From Hyphomicrobiaceae bacterium (GTDB lineage: Bacteria > Pseudomonadota > Alphaproteobacteria > Rhizobiales > Methyloligellaceae): 48,808 nt of DNA. Every line of letters starts with the position of its first letter. The first letter of the stretch is position 1. The notes under the pieces were generated by a model that was not told the origin of the DNA, searched no databases, and worked only from the letters and a program-made list of their open reading frames with translations. A program made the translations under genes and the position numbers. The stretch covers positions 1-48,808 of the forward strand of contig JALCBY010000025.1 of NCBI GenBank assembly GCA_028066055.1, given 5' to 3'. Positions 1 through 7,442 of this stretch are shown piece after piece.

Positions 1-2
1 GT

Positions 3-62
3 GATCCGCACACGCCGTATTTTCGTAAAAATCATGCGCGATACAGGGTTGGTCCTTCTTGA
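3..62 (+). CDS. Possible 3' end of an upstream gene (partial)
   Basis: From the window edge, the third frame reads about 19 codons to a TGA at 60-62. The stop is followed two bases later by a GGGGAGA ribosome-binding site for the next small gene. That layout is what the end of an upstream operon gene would look like. The visible peptide is too short to assign to any family, and chance openness of a 60-base frame cannot be excluded. Confidence 0.25.
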   Translation, partial: DPHTPYFRKNHARYRVGPS

Positions 63-76
63 AGGGGAGAGCGGGC

Positions 77-214
77 ATGAGAATGCTGATACCGATTGCG
101 ATGCTGCTCGGTTTGGCGCTGAGCGCCTATGGCGGTTGGGTTCTCTACGCCACCAATGCGGAGCAACCCGCCTACCGCGCCCTGACGGCCATGCACGATG
201 CCGCCCCTACCTGA
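77..214 (+). CDS. Small single-span membrane protein (45 aa)
   Basis: The ATG at 77 has a good GGGGAGA ribosome-binding site at 64-70. The 45-residue product starts MRMLIPIAML, has one hydrophobic segment (about residues 3-24, with a GG-W motif near its end) and a short polar tail. It could be a small inner-membrane protein or an uncleaved signal anchor. I do not recognise a family. Similar short membrane proteins often accompany respiratory complexes, and the cbb3 oxidase genes lie 3.7 kb downstream, but this link is only positional. Confidence 0.5.
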   Translation: MRMLIPIAMLLGLALSAYGGWVLYATNAEQPAYRALTAMHDAAPT

Positions 215-268
215 TCCCGAACATCAGCTCAAAACGTCATGACAATCTGAGATGTCCCGCCGTCTGCT

Positions 269-355
269 GTCATTCCGGAGAACACCGGAATCCAGAAGCG
301 GCCTTATTAGCTTGACGGACAACTCAGACTGGCCCCCCGCTTGCGCGGGGATGAC
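269..355. repeat. Intergenic inverted-repeat element
   Basis: The element contains two hairpins. The first has 7-bp arms, ATTCCGG (272-278) and CCGGAAT (285-291). The second has arms CCCCGC (335-340) and GCGGGG (345-350) around TTGC. The outer ends, GTCATTCC (269-276) and GGGATGAC (348-355), are themselves nearly inverted repeats. This layout resembles the short GTCATTCC-type palindromic elements scattered between genes in many alphaproteobacteria. It lies just before the amidase gene and could also act as a terminator for the small gene upstream. Confidence 0.6.
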
Positions 356-458
356 GACATCATGCAGCGAAGGAGTTGCGCTTACACGACAGATGGTGTG
401 AGAGCGTGCACCGCTGTAGGGTGGGCGAAATAGTGCAAGGGTAACGAAGGGGGGAACC

Positions 459-1880
459 ATGGCCGAGGAATTCAACTCCATGGCGTCGGAAATCAGCTGG
501 ATGAGCGCGCTTGAGCTGAAGCGCTGCATCGCGGCGAAGGAGATCTCACCGGTCGATGCGGTCGAGGCGTCGCTGCAACGCCTGCATGCCACCGAGGACA
601 AACTCAACGCCTTCGTGACCCTGACCGAAGACGTGGCCCGCGAAGCGGCGCACGCCGCGGAGGATGCGGTGATGAACGGAGCGGAACTTGGCCCGCTTTG
701 CGGCATTCCCGTTTCGGTCAAGGATCTGATCGCCATGGGAGGCGTCAAAGCCACGTTCGGCTCCCGCACCATGGCCGACAATGTGGCAGCGGCAGATGCA
801 CCCAGCGTGGCGCGCCTGCGTGCGGCAGGCGCCTGCATCGTCGGCAAGACCACGACCAGCGAGTTTGGCTGCAAGGCCGTCGGCGACTGCACCCTCTCCG
901 GCATCACCCGCAACCCCTGGAATTTGGAGAAGACGCCCGGTGCGTCGAGCTCTGGTGCAGGTGCCAGCGTCGCCGCGGGCGTGACCCCGTTCGGGCTCGG
1001 CACCGACGGTGGCGGGTCGGTGCGCATCCCCGGTGCCTTTTGCAGCCTGTTCGCCATCAAGCCGCAATTCGCCCGCATTCCGGTCTTCCCGACCTCTGCC
1101 ACCACGACGCTTGCCCATGTGGGTCCGATGTCGCGCACGGTCCGCGATGGAGCGCTGCTGCTGAACGTCACGTCCGGCTTCGACGCGCGCGATCCCTTCG
1201 CAGTCGCGGAACCGGTGCCGGACTTCCTTGCCGCCTGCGACAAGCCGGTCAAGGGCCTGAAAGCCGCCTGGTCTCCGACACTCGGTTATGCCAAGCCAGA
1301 CCCGGAGGTCGTGGCGCTGTGCGAAGAGGCGGTCAAAGCTCTGGAGGCCCAGGGCTGCGAAGTAGAGCTGGTGGAAACGGTGATCGAGGAAGATCCGGAA
1401 GACATCTGGGCAACGGAGTTCTATCCCGGCGTCGGCGGACGATTGCGGGACGTGCTGGAAAACGAGCCCGGAATGCTCGATCCCGCCGTCGCCGAAAGGC
1501 TTGCACGATCCCTGAAGCAACCGCTCGTGGACCACTACACGAGCGTTTTCGCGCGCTATGATCTGCGCGAACGTATGCGGGTGTTTTTTGAAGGATACGA
1601 CCTGCTGCTTTCGCCGACCCTGCCCGTGCCGCCATTCGACACCGGTCTCAACGCGCCGCCGCAGGACCCGGACGCCGACATCGTCGGGTGGGTGCGCTAC
1701 ACCTATCCTTTCAACATGACGGGAACACCGGCGGCCACTGTACCGGCGGGATTCACAAAAGAGGGTCTGCCCGTGGGTCTTCAGATCGTGGCGGGCGCTC
1801 TCAACGAGGCCGACGTGTTCGCCGCCGCCGCGGCGATCGAGGAGGCGCGGCCCTGGGCCGACCGCAAGCCATCGGTCTGA
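459..1880 (+). CDS. Amidase-signature family hydrolase
   Basis: The 473-residue protein has the full amidase-signature core: Lys88 in GIPVSVKDL, the Ser-rich strand GASSSGAG (161-167, holding the cis-Ser) and the nucleophile Ser187 in GTDGGGSVRIPG. These form the Ser-cisSer-Lys triad of the family, and the length is typical. The start at 459 follows a GGGGGGA ribosome-binding site at 451-456; an internal ATG at 480 is possible. No signal peptide is seen, so it is probably cytoplasmic. Family members hydrolyse many amides, including indoleacetamide, aryl and acyl amides and Glu-tRNA(Gln) intermediates. Without gatB or gatC beside it, a GatA role is unlikely and the substrate is unknown. Confidence 0.9.
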   Translation: MAEEFNSMASEISWMSALELKRCIAAKEISPVDAVEASLQRLHATEDKLNAFVTLTEDVAREAAHAAEDAVMNGAELGPLCGIPVSVKDLIAMGGVKATFGSRTMADNVAAADAPSVARLRAAGACIVGKTTTSEFGCKAVGDCTLSGITRNPWNLEKTPGASSSGAGASVAAGVTPFGLGTDGGGSVRIPGAFCSLFAIKPQFARIPVFPTSATTTLAHVGPMSRTVRDGALLLNVTSGFDARDPFAVAEPVPDFLAACDKPVKGLKAAWSPTLGYAKPDPEVVALCEEAVKALEAQGCEVELVETVIEEDPEDIWATEFYPGVGGRLRDVLENEPGMLDPAVAERLARSLKQPLVDHYTSVFARYDLRERMRVFFEGYDLLLSPTLPVPPFDTGLNAPPQDPDADIVGWVRYTYPFNMTGTPAATVPAGFTKEGLPVGLQIVAGALNEADVFAAAAAIEEARPWADRKPSV

Positions 1881-1886
1881 CGGAAC

Positions 1887-3119
1887 TCAACTGCGCGGTA
1901 TCAGATCGAAGGCGATGGAGATGCGCTGCTCGTCGGATGCGAAGGGTATGGTGCGGTGATAGAAGTATGACGGAAACAACACGACCCGGCCCTCGCGCGG
2001 CTGATAGGTTTTGACCGGGTGTTCGGCCTTGGCGCGCGGATATTTCGCCGCGCGGCCGAACTCGATCCAACCGTCCTCACTATCCGGGTTCGCCGCGACG
2101 ATACCCGGCACCCTGGCGTAGTAAACGCCGCTCAGCCAGCCTGAGGGGTGCAGATGCGCCGCCTGATGTCCCTGGGAATCGAGAACCGTGGCCCAGATAT
2201 AGATATCCCACCCATCGGGCCGTTGCGCGAGGAACTCGTGCGACGGGTCAAGCGCATGAGATTCGCAATAGTCACCGACCGCCTCCTCGATCATCGCGAG
2301 CAGCGGCGCAATCGGTCCCTGATCTCCCTCCGCCAGATTGGTCGACTGATGTCCGCGCTGGGTCGACTTGCCCTTCGGTTCATATTCGAGACTTGGGTGG
2401 GCCAGCGAATGGGCACATACCGCATCGTTGAAGGCTGCCATATCGGCGAAACCCTCAGGCGCGGCCAGGTCCATAGGGGCGACCAACCGGTCGAAATCGA
2501 CCAGTTCCGCCGCTTGACGGTCGCGGCCGAGTTCGGACAGGGCAACGGACTTGACCGCCAGCAGCAAGGAGTTTCCCGGGTCCTTCGCAAGGGCGTTGTC
2601 GGCCGCATCGAGGCCCTGCTGCCAGTTACCCTCGAACATGTGGCACCGGGAGATGTTGCGCCAGGCCAGAAATGTGTCAGCGCCCAGCCCGACCGCCTTT
2701 TCATAGGCCGGCAACGCGTCGGCGAACCTTTCAAGATCATGGCACGCGTCTGCAAAGCTGAGATGCGCTGCCGGGGCATCGGAGCTCAGTCGCCGATACT
2801 TTTCGAAAGCTTCTGCTGCCGCTTCCAGTTTGCCGTTCTGCCGCAGGAACATTCCCAGATTACCCCAGCGCTCGCCATTCTCAGGATCGGCCTTCGCGGC
2901 TCGCTCAAGCAGTTTTTCCGCATTCCGCATATCGCCGGTTTCCGCAAGCGAAAGCGCGCACATATTCAGCAGTTGCGGATGTTCCGGTGCCTGCTTCAGC
3001 AGCCGCTTGAAACGCTTGATGGCGCCCTTGTGATTGCCCTGCCGCTGCATGGCGGCGGCATCTTCGAACATCTTCTGCGCGGCATCGTTTTGCGCATTCT
3101 TGATCGGACTGGCAGCCAT
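1887..3119 (-). CDS. TPR protein with C-terminal 2OG-Fe(II) oxygenase domain
   Basis: The protein is 410 residues long when started at the ATG at 3119, which follows GGAG with a 9-base spacer; a TTG five codons upstream is less likely. Residues about 10-210 form tetratricopeptide helices with repeated 'A-x-x-x-x-E/Y-x-x-A' patterns. The C-terminal third resembles the 2OG-FeII_Oxy_5 family: HLHPSGWLSGVYY supplies His322 and His324, FYHRTIPF supplies His388, and Arg399 would bind 2-oxoglutarate. Relatives are annotated as putative protein or small-molecule hydroxylases, with TPRs for partner binding. The gene converges on the amidase gene with only six bases between stops, so it is probably a single-gene unit. 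Confidence 0.8.
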   Translation of the reverse strand: MAASPIKNAQNDAAQKMFEDAAAMQRQGNHKGAIKRFKRLLKQAPEHPQLLNMCALSLAETGDMRNAEKLLERAAKADPENGERWGNLGMFLRQNGKLEAAAEAFEKYRRLSSDAPAAHLSFADACHDLERFADALPAYEKAVGLGADTFLAWRNISRCHMFEGNWQQGLDAADNALAKDPGNSLLLAVKSVALSELGRDRQAAELVDFDRLVAPMDLAAPEGFADMAAFNDAVCAHSLAHPSLEYEPKGKSTQRGHQSTNLAEGDQGPIAPLLAMIEEAVGDYCESHALDPSHEFLAQRPDGWDIYIWATVLDSQGHQAAHLHPSGWLSGVYYARVPGIVAANPDSEDGWIEFGRAAKYPRAKAEHPVKTYQPREGRVVLFPSYFYHRTIPFASDEQRISIAFDLIPRS

Positions 3120-3183
3120 ACTCACGCGCTCCAACGCTTGCTCTCATTGGCGCCACCCGGGGCGCCGGTCGGGCGGCGATCTT

Positions 3184-3221
3184 GCCATTTCGCCATCCCC
3201 GCCGCAACGCCGCGAAATGGC
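3184..3221. other. 10-bp perfect inverted repeat upstream of cytochrome c gene
   Basis: Arms GCCATTTCGC (3184-3193) and GCGAAATGGC (3212-3221) pair perfectly around an 18-base loop in the divergent region between the TPR-oxygenase and cytochrome c genes. It has no T-run, so it is not a classic terminator. It could be an operator or a leader hairpin. Confidence 0.45.
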
Positions 3222-3235
3222 TTGCGCCAGATCAA
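3222..3235. promoter_or_regulatory. Degenerate FNR-type box upstream of cytochrome c
   Basis: TTGC-GCCAGA-TCAA matches the FNR half-site pair TTGA-N6-TCAA at 7 of 8 positions and ends 62 bases before the cytochrome c ATG. That distance resembles the spacing of clearer boxes elsewhere in the window (68-82 bases to the start codon). It is an inference, weaker than the four perfect boxes. Confidence 0.4.
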
Positions 3236-3297
3236 GGACGCACGGCGGAGCAAAGATCATCCTCACGCGTATCCACAGTTTCGCCGGAGCATGCGCC

Positions 3298-3615
3298 ATG
3301 CCACGACGCTCATTTGTTTTTGCCGCCGCCACCCTGTTGCCGCTCTGCGCCACCGCTCAGGAGCAGGGCTCGACCGAGCGAGGTCTCGCCTATGCGCGGA
3401 AGGTTTGCGCGGAGTGTCACCTGGTCGCCGATGAAGCCGGCCTATCGCCCAAACCGGAAGTGAAGACCTTCAAGCAGATCGCCAACACACCCGGCATGTC
3501 CTCCATCGCCATCGGTGTATGGATGCAGAGCGAACATGAGAACATGCCCCATATCGTGCCCGAGCCCGGCGAGTTGAACGATGTGGTCGCCTATATCGTG
3601 AGCCTTAAGGACTGA
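3298..3615 (+). CDS. Small periplasmic cytochrome c
   Basis: The protein has 105 residues, with a cleavable-looking signal peptide (about 1-20, ending near ATAQ), one haem c motif CAECH, a Met in the second half that could be the sixth haem ligand (EHENMPHIVP) and the usual C-terminal helix ending VVAYIVSLKD. The start at 3298 follows GGAG at 3286-3289. It is probably a soluble class I cytochrome c in the periplasm, perhaps an electron donor to the cbb3 oxidase encoded next. It resembles the protein at 14218 in size and in its YI-SLK terminus. Confidence 0.85.
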   Translation: MPRRSFVFAAATLLPLCATAQEQGSTERGLAYARKVCAECHLVADEAGLSPKPEVKTFKQIANTPGMSSIAIGVWMQSEHENMPHIVPEPGELNDVVAYIVSLKD

Positions 3616-3679
3616 CTATGCGACGGCCCTGGTTCAACACCACACGCGGCCTTACCATGTACCTGTGCTACGCTGTTGC

Positions 3680-3717
3680 CGACCCGCCCAAATAGGGTAA
3701 GGCGGGTCGTCGGTTTT
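3680..3717 (+). terminator. Rho-independent terminator after cytochrome c gene
   Basis: CGACCCGCC (3680-3688) and GGCGGGTCG (3701-3709) form a 9-bp stem with a 12-base loop, followed by TCGGTTTT. It sits 65 bases past the cytochrome c stop and separates that gene from the ccoN promoter. Confidence 0.6.
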
Positions 3718-3786
3718 GATGCGGGGTTCAAGGCGGCATTCAATCTGCATGCCAGATCTGCCATCATCAGTTGACGCTGGTTGTGA

Positions 3787-3800
3787 TTGACGCAGATCAA
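3787..3800. promoter_or_regulatory. FNR/FixK box of the ccoNOQP promoter
   Basis: TTGAC-GCAG-ATCAA is a complete match to TTGA-N6-TCAA, the site used by FNR, FnrL and FixK proteins. It lies 126 bases before the ccoN ATG. Activation of ccoNOQP by such proteins under low oxygen is well established in Rhodobacter and rhizobia, and an fnrL gene is present at 12799. Confidence 0.85.
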
Positions 3801-3850
3801 GGCTGCGGACTGGCGGTTGGTCCATTCAGTCCGCATAATGCAGATGCGAA

Positions 3851-3870
3851 GCATGCGCAGATGCGCATGC
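3851..3870. promoter_or_regulatory. 20-bp palindrome in the ccoN leader
   Basis: GCATGCGCA (3851-3859) and TGCGCATGC (3862-3870) form perfect 9-bp arms around GA. The site lies between the FNR box and the ccoN start, 56 bases before the ATG. If the FNR box acts at the usual -41.5 position, the palindrome would fall in the 5' leader. It may be an operator for a second regulator or an RNA hairpin. The rest of the 3616-3925 gap holds only the terminator and FNR box already listed. Confidence 0.5.
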
Positions 3871-3925
3871 GTGCGCAGCTGATATCCGGCCAGATTTTGA
3901 TGAACGGCAATCGGGGGCCCAGTCG

Positions 3926-5608
3926 ATGAAATCCAATACACAAGCGATTGCCTGGGGTGCGTTTTCGGACATTCTCGCTCTCGCGGCGGCAATCGGCTGC
4001 ATCATGCTCGGGCTCCTGTTCGCGGTCGCGGGCCGCGATGAAGCCATTGCCTTTCATGGTTGGGTGTTTGCCGCGGCAGCAGCCATCGCGGCGGTGTACC
4101 TCTTCAAATACACGTTTGAAAGCAGCGAGACATCGGACGAGACCGGTTACTTCGACGGACCGGTCCGCGTGGCCACGATTGCGACCGTCTTCTGGGGCGT
4201 CGTCGGCTTTCTCGTGGGTGATCTGATCGCGTGGCAGCTTGCTTATCCGGTTCTGAATTTCGACCTGCCGTGGACGAGCTTTGCCCGGCTGCGTCCGGTT
4301 CACACCTCCGCGGTGATTTTCGCCTTTGGCGGCAATGCCCTGCTGGCAACATCATTCTACGTGGTGCAGCGGACATGCCGCGCGCGCCTTGCCGGGCGCT
4401 GGTCGCCCTGGTTCGTCATCTGGGGCTATCAGCTGTTCCTGGTGCTGGCTGCCTCCGGCTATGTGCTCGGTGTCACGCAATCCAAGGAATATGCCGAGCC
4501 AGAGTGGTATGTGGACCTCTGGCTGACACTCGTCTGGGTGGTCTATCTGCTTGTGTTCCTCGGCACTCTCGCACGGCGCAAGGAACCTCATATCTACGTC
4601 GCCAACTGGTTCTATCTGGCTTTCATCGTCACTGTCGCCATGCTGCACCTGGTCAACAACACGGCGTTGCCGGTGTCGTTCCTCGGCGCCAAAAGCTATG
4701 TTGTATTCGGCGGTGTTCAGGATGCGATGACCCAGTGGTGGTACGGCCACAATGCGGTCGGTTTCTTCCTGACCGCCGGCTTCCTCGGCATGATGTATTA
4801 TTTTGTGCCCAAGCGGGCCGAGCGCCCAGTCTATTCCTACCGGTTGTCCATCGTACACTTCTGGTCGCTGATCTTTCTCTACATCTGGGCCGGGCCGCAT
4901 CATTTGCATTACACCGCCCTGCCCGACTGGGCCCAGACGCTCGGCATGACATTCTCGGTCATGCTCTGGATGCCGTCCTGGGGCGGCATGATCAACGGCC
5001 TCATGACCCTTTCCGGCGCGTGGGACAAGCTCCGCACGGACCCGGTCATCCGCATGCTCGTCGTGTCGGTTGCCTTCTACGGCATGTCGACATTCGAGGG
5101 GCCGCTGATGAGCGTGAAAGCGGTCAATTCGCTCTCTCACTATACCGACTGGACCATCGGTCACGTCCATTCCGGCGCGCTTGGCTGGGTTGGGTTCGTG
5201 AGTTTCGGCGCAGTCTACTGCCTGGTGCCCTGGCTTTGGCACCGCAAGGGTCTGTACTCGCAACGGCTCGTCGAATGGCACTTCTGGGTCTCGACCCTCG
5301 GCATTCTGCTTTACATCACCTCGATGTGGGTGTCGGGCATCCTGCAGGGGCTGATGTGGCGTGCCTACGATTCCCTCGGCTTCCTGGAATACTCCTTCGT
5401 GGAGACCGTGGAAGCGATGCACCCCTTCTACATCATCCGTGCCATCGGCGGCCTTCTGTTCGTCATCGGTTCGCTTTTGATGGCCTGGAACATCTGGCGC
5501 ACCGTACGCGGCGACGAGCCGGTCGACATGAAGGATCAGCCGCGGATCGCGGCCGCTCCCGAGCTGCGCGGATCATCAGGCGCCGCGCTGCCGGCAGCGG
5601 CCGAATAG
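3926..5608 (+). CDS. ccoN: cbb3-type cytochrome c oxidase subunit I
   Basis: CcoN is the catalytic haem-copper subunit that reduces O2 to water at high oxygen affinity. The 560-residue chain has about 12-14 membrane spans. Expected ligands are visible: His126 (haem b), His275 in YGHN and His325/His326 in HHLHYT (CuB), Tyr385 in FYGMSTFEG (the cross-linked Tyr of cbb3 enzymes), and His413 and His415 in GHVHSG (haem b3 and haem b). The chain runs past the usual CcoN end with an Ala-rich hydrophilic tail of about 40 residues. It heads ccoNOQP; ccoO follows 12 bases later. A perfect FNR box upstream predicts low-oxygen induction. Confidence 0.97.
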   Translation: MKSNTQAIAWGAFSDILALAAAIGCIMLGLLFAVAGRDEAIAFHGWVFAAAAAIAAVYLFKYTFESSETSDETGYFDGPVRVATIATVFWGVVGFLVGDLIAWQLAYPVLNFDLPWTSFARLRPVHTSAVIFAFGGNALLATSFYVVQRTCRARLAGRWSPWFVIWGYQLFLVLAASGYVLGVTQSKEYAEPEWYVDLWLTLVWVVYLLVFLGTLARRKEPHIYVANWFYLAFIVTVAMLHLVNNTALPVSFLGAKSYVVFGGVQDAMTQWWYGHNAVGFFLTAGFLGMMYYFVPKRAERPVYSYRLSIVHFWSLIFLYIWAGPHHLHYTALPDWAQTLGMTFSVMLWMPSWGGMINGLMTLSGAWDKLRTDPVIRMLVVSVAFYGMSTFEGPLMSVKAVNSLSHYTDWTIGHVHSGALGWVGFVSFGAVYCLVPWLWHRKGLYSQRLVEWHFWVSTLGILLYITSMWVSGILQGLMWRAYDSLGFLEYSFVETVEAMHPFYIIRAIGGLLFVIGSLLMAWNIWRTVRGDEPVDMKDQPRIAAAPELRGSSGAALPAAAE

Positions 5609-5620
5609 CAGAGGCGAACC

Positions 5621-6355
5621 ATGTCCTGGGAAAAACACAAGATCTTCGAGACCAACTCGATCATCCTGCTGATCGGCATTCTGGTCGTCGTGTCCATCGG
5701 CGGCATCGTCGAAATCGCGCCGCTGTTCTGGCTCAAGTCCACCGTCGAAAAGGTGCAGGGCATGCGGCCCTATACGCCACTCGAACTCGCCGGACGTGAC
5801 ATCTATGTGCGTGAGGGGTGCTACCTCTGCCACAGCCAGATGATCCGCTCGCTTCGCGACGAGGTCGAACGTTACGGGCACTATTCTCTCGCCGCGGAAA
5901 GCATCTACGACCACCCCTTTCAGTGGGGCTCGAAACGCACAGGTCCCGATCTGGCGCGGGTCGGCGGCAAGTATTCCGACGAGTGGCACGTACTGCATAT
6001 GAAAGATCCACGTGCGGTGGTGCCGGAATCGATCATGCCCGGCTATCCATGGCTAGCGGAGCGACGGCTCGAGGCAAAGGATATCGCGGCCAACCTGTCG
6101 ACGCTTCGCGCGATTGGCGTCCCCTATTCGGATGAGATGATTGAAAACGCCGCTGCGGACCTGAAGGCGCAGGTCGATCCAGACGACGACGGCGCGGACG
6201 CGCTGCAACAGCGCTATCCGAAATCGCAGGTGCGTCAGTTCGACAACAACCCCGAGTTCATCTCCGAGATGGATGCGCTAGTCGCCTATCTGCAGATGCT
6301 CGGCACGCTTGTCGATTTTGCGACCTTCGACGCGTCGGGCCCGAATTTGAGGTAA
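5621..6355 (+). CDS. ccoO: cbb3-type cytochrome c oxidase subunit II (mono-haem)
   Basis: CcoO is a membrane-anchored mono-haem cytochrome c that passes electrons to CcoN. The 244-residue protein has one N-terminal span (about 12-36), the haem motif CYLCH (67-71) and a likely Met139 ligand in SIMPGYPWL. These are diagnostic for CcoO/FixO. It lies between ccoN and ccoQ in the standard order. A short Asp-rich insertion (DPDDDGAD, about 187-194) in the soluble domain is the only oddity. Confidence 0.97.
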   Translation: MSWEKHKIFETNSIILLIGILVVVSIGGIVEIAPLFWLKSTVEKVQGMRPYTPLELAGRDIYVREGCYLCHSQMIRSLRDEVERYGHYSLAAESIYDHPFQWGSKRTGPDLARVGGKYSDEWHVLHMKDPRAVVPESIMPGYPWLAERRLEAKDIAANLSTLRAIGVPYSDEMIENAAADLKAQVDPDDDGADALQQRYPKSQVRQFDNNPEFISEMDALVAYLQMLGTLVDFATFDASGPNLR

Positions 6356-6370
6356 CGGCGGCAGGGACCC

Positions 6371-6547
6371 ATGGAATACGAGACGGTTGTCATGATCTCC
6401 CAGATTACAGCGTTGCTGTTCTTCATCGCCTTGTTCCTGGCAATCGTGATCTATGTGTTCTGGCCGGGAAACAAGAAAAAGTTCGATGAAGCATCCCGCC
6501 TGCCTTTCGAGAATGACGAGCCTGACGCCGGCAACGGAAGAGGATGA
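6371..6547 (+). CDS. ccoQ: cbb3 oxidase small subunit CcoQ
   Basis: The 58-residue protein starts MEYETVVMIS, has one hydrophobic span (about 12-31) and a basic cluster WPGNKKKF followed by an acidic tail, the usual CcoQ pattern. CcoQ stabilises the association of CcoP with CcoNO. Its TGA overlaps the ccoP start as ATGA (6544-6547), indicating translational coupling. Position between ccoO and ccoP supports the call. Confidence 0.9.
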   Translation: MEYETVVMISQITALLFFIALFLAIVIYVFWPGNKKKFDEASRLPFENDEPDAGNGRG

Positions 6548-7416
6548 AGATGGCCAAGCCTGAGATTGACAGTGTCACGGGTGTAGAGACCACCGGCCAT
6601 GAATGGGACGGGATCAAGGAGCTAAACAAGCCCCTTCCGAAATGGTGGCTCTGGGTTCTCTATGCCTCAATCATCTGGTCCGTCGCATATTGGATTGCGA
6701 TGCCGTCCTGGCCGCTGATCGCGGATTACACCAGAGGCGTTCTCGGCTACAGCCAGCGCACCGTCGTCGCTAAATCGCTGGAGGATGCGCGGGCGGCGCA
6801 ATCCAGGTTCCTAGACCGTATCGCGGCAGCGGATCTCGCCGGCATCAAGGCCGACCCGGAACTCCTTCAATTCTCGCTTGCAGGCGGTGCGGCCGCCTTC
6901 GGTGATAATTGCGCGCCGTGTCACGGGCGCGGCGCCCAGGGCGCGATCGGCTACCCCAACCTCAACGACGACGTCTGGCTTTGGGGTGGTACCCTGGATG
7001 ACATCCACAAGACCCTGAATGTCGGCATTCGCTCCGGCCATCCCGACACGCGCGACAATGCCATGCCTGCTTTTGGCCGGGATCAGATCCTGGAGCCCGC
7101 GCAAATCTCCGACGTGACCGACTATGTGCTGTCGCTCAGCGGAGGCGAGGCGAACGCTGAAGCCGCCGCCCGGGGCAAGGAGATCTTTGCCGAACAGTGC
7201 GCCGCCTGCCATGGCGAGGACGGCAAGGGCAACATCGAACTCGGTTCGCCGAACCTCACCGACGGGCTCTGGCTCTATGGTGGCTCGCGTAATGAAATCG
7301 CGGACTCAATCAGAAACTCACGCGCCGGTGTGATGCCTGCATGGGAGGGCCGGCTGTCGCCCGAAACCATCAAACAGCTCGCCGTTTTCGTGCATTCGCT
7401 GGGAGGCGGCCAGTAG
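6544..7416 (+). CDS. ccoP: cbb3-type cytochrome c oxidase subunit III (di-haem)
   Basis: CcoP is the di-haem cytochrome c that takes electrons from soluble donors. The 290-residue chain has an N-terminal domain with one or two spans (about 33-60) and two haem domains: CAPCH (123-127, with Met174 in AMPAFG) and CAACH (219-223, with Met264 in VMPAWEG). The motif W-D-G-I-x-E-L-N-x-P-L-P-x-W-W near residue 21 is typical of CcoP/FixP. It ends the structural operon; ccoG follows 26 bases later, probably on the same transcript. Confidence 0.97.
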   Translation: MKMAKPEIDSVTGVETTGHEWDGIKELNKPLPKWWLWVLYASIIWSVAYWIAMPSWPLIADYTRGVLGYSQRTVVAKSLEDARAAQSRFLDRIAAADLAGIKADPELLQFSLAGGAAAFGDNCAPCHGRGAQGAIGYPNLNDDVWLWGGTLDDIHKTLNVGIRSGHPDTRDNAMPAFGRDQILEPAQISDVTDYVLSLSGGEANAEAAARGKEIFAEQCAACHGEDGKGNIELGSPNLTDGLWLYGGSRNEIADSIRNSRAGVMPAWEGRLSPETIKQLAVFVHSLGGGQ

Positions 7417-7442
7417 GCGCTCACGCCACACCGGAGTAAGCT

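Noticed and set aside
1-315. 104-codon plus-strand frame from the window start
   Set aside because: It runs through a good small gene in another frame and into the repeat element, and has no family features.
546-1535. Long minus-strand open frame inside the amidase gene
   Set aside because: It lies opposite a complete amidase with all catalytic motifs, and its Arg/Gly/His-rich product has no family features; it is a GC-driven shadow.
4231-5799. 522-codon plus-strand frame overlapping ccoN
   Set aside because: It is the +1 frame of ccoN and yields an Arg/His-rich product with no motifs, while ccoN shows every expected ligand.
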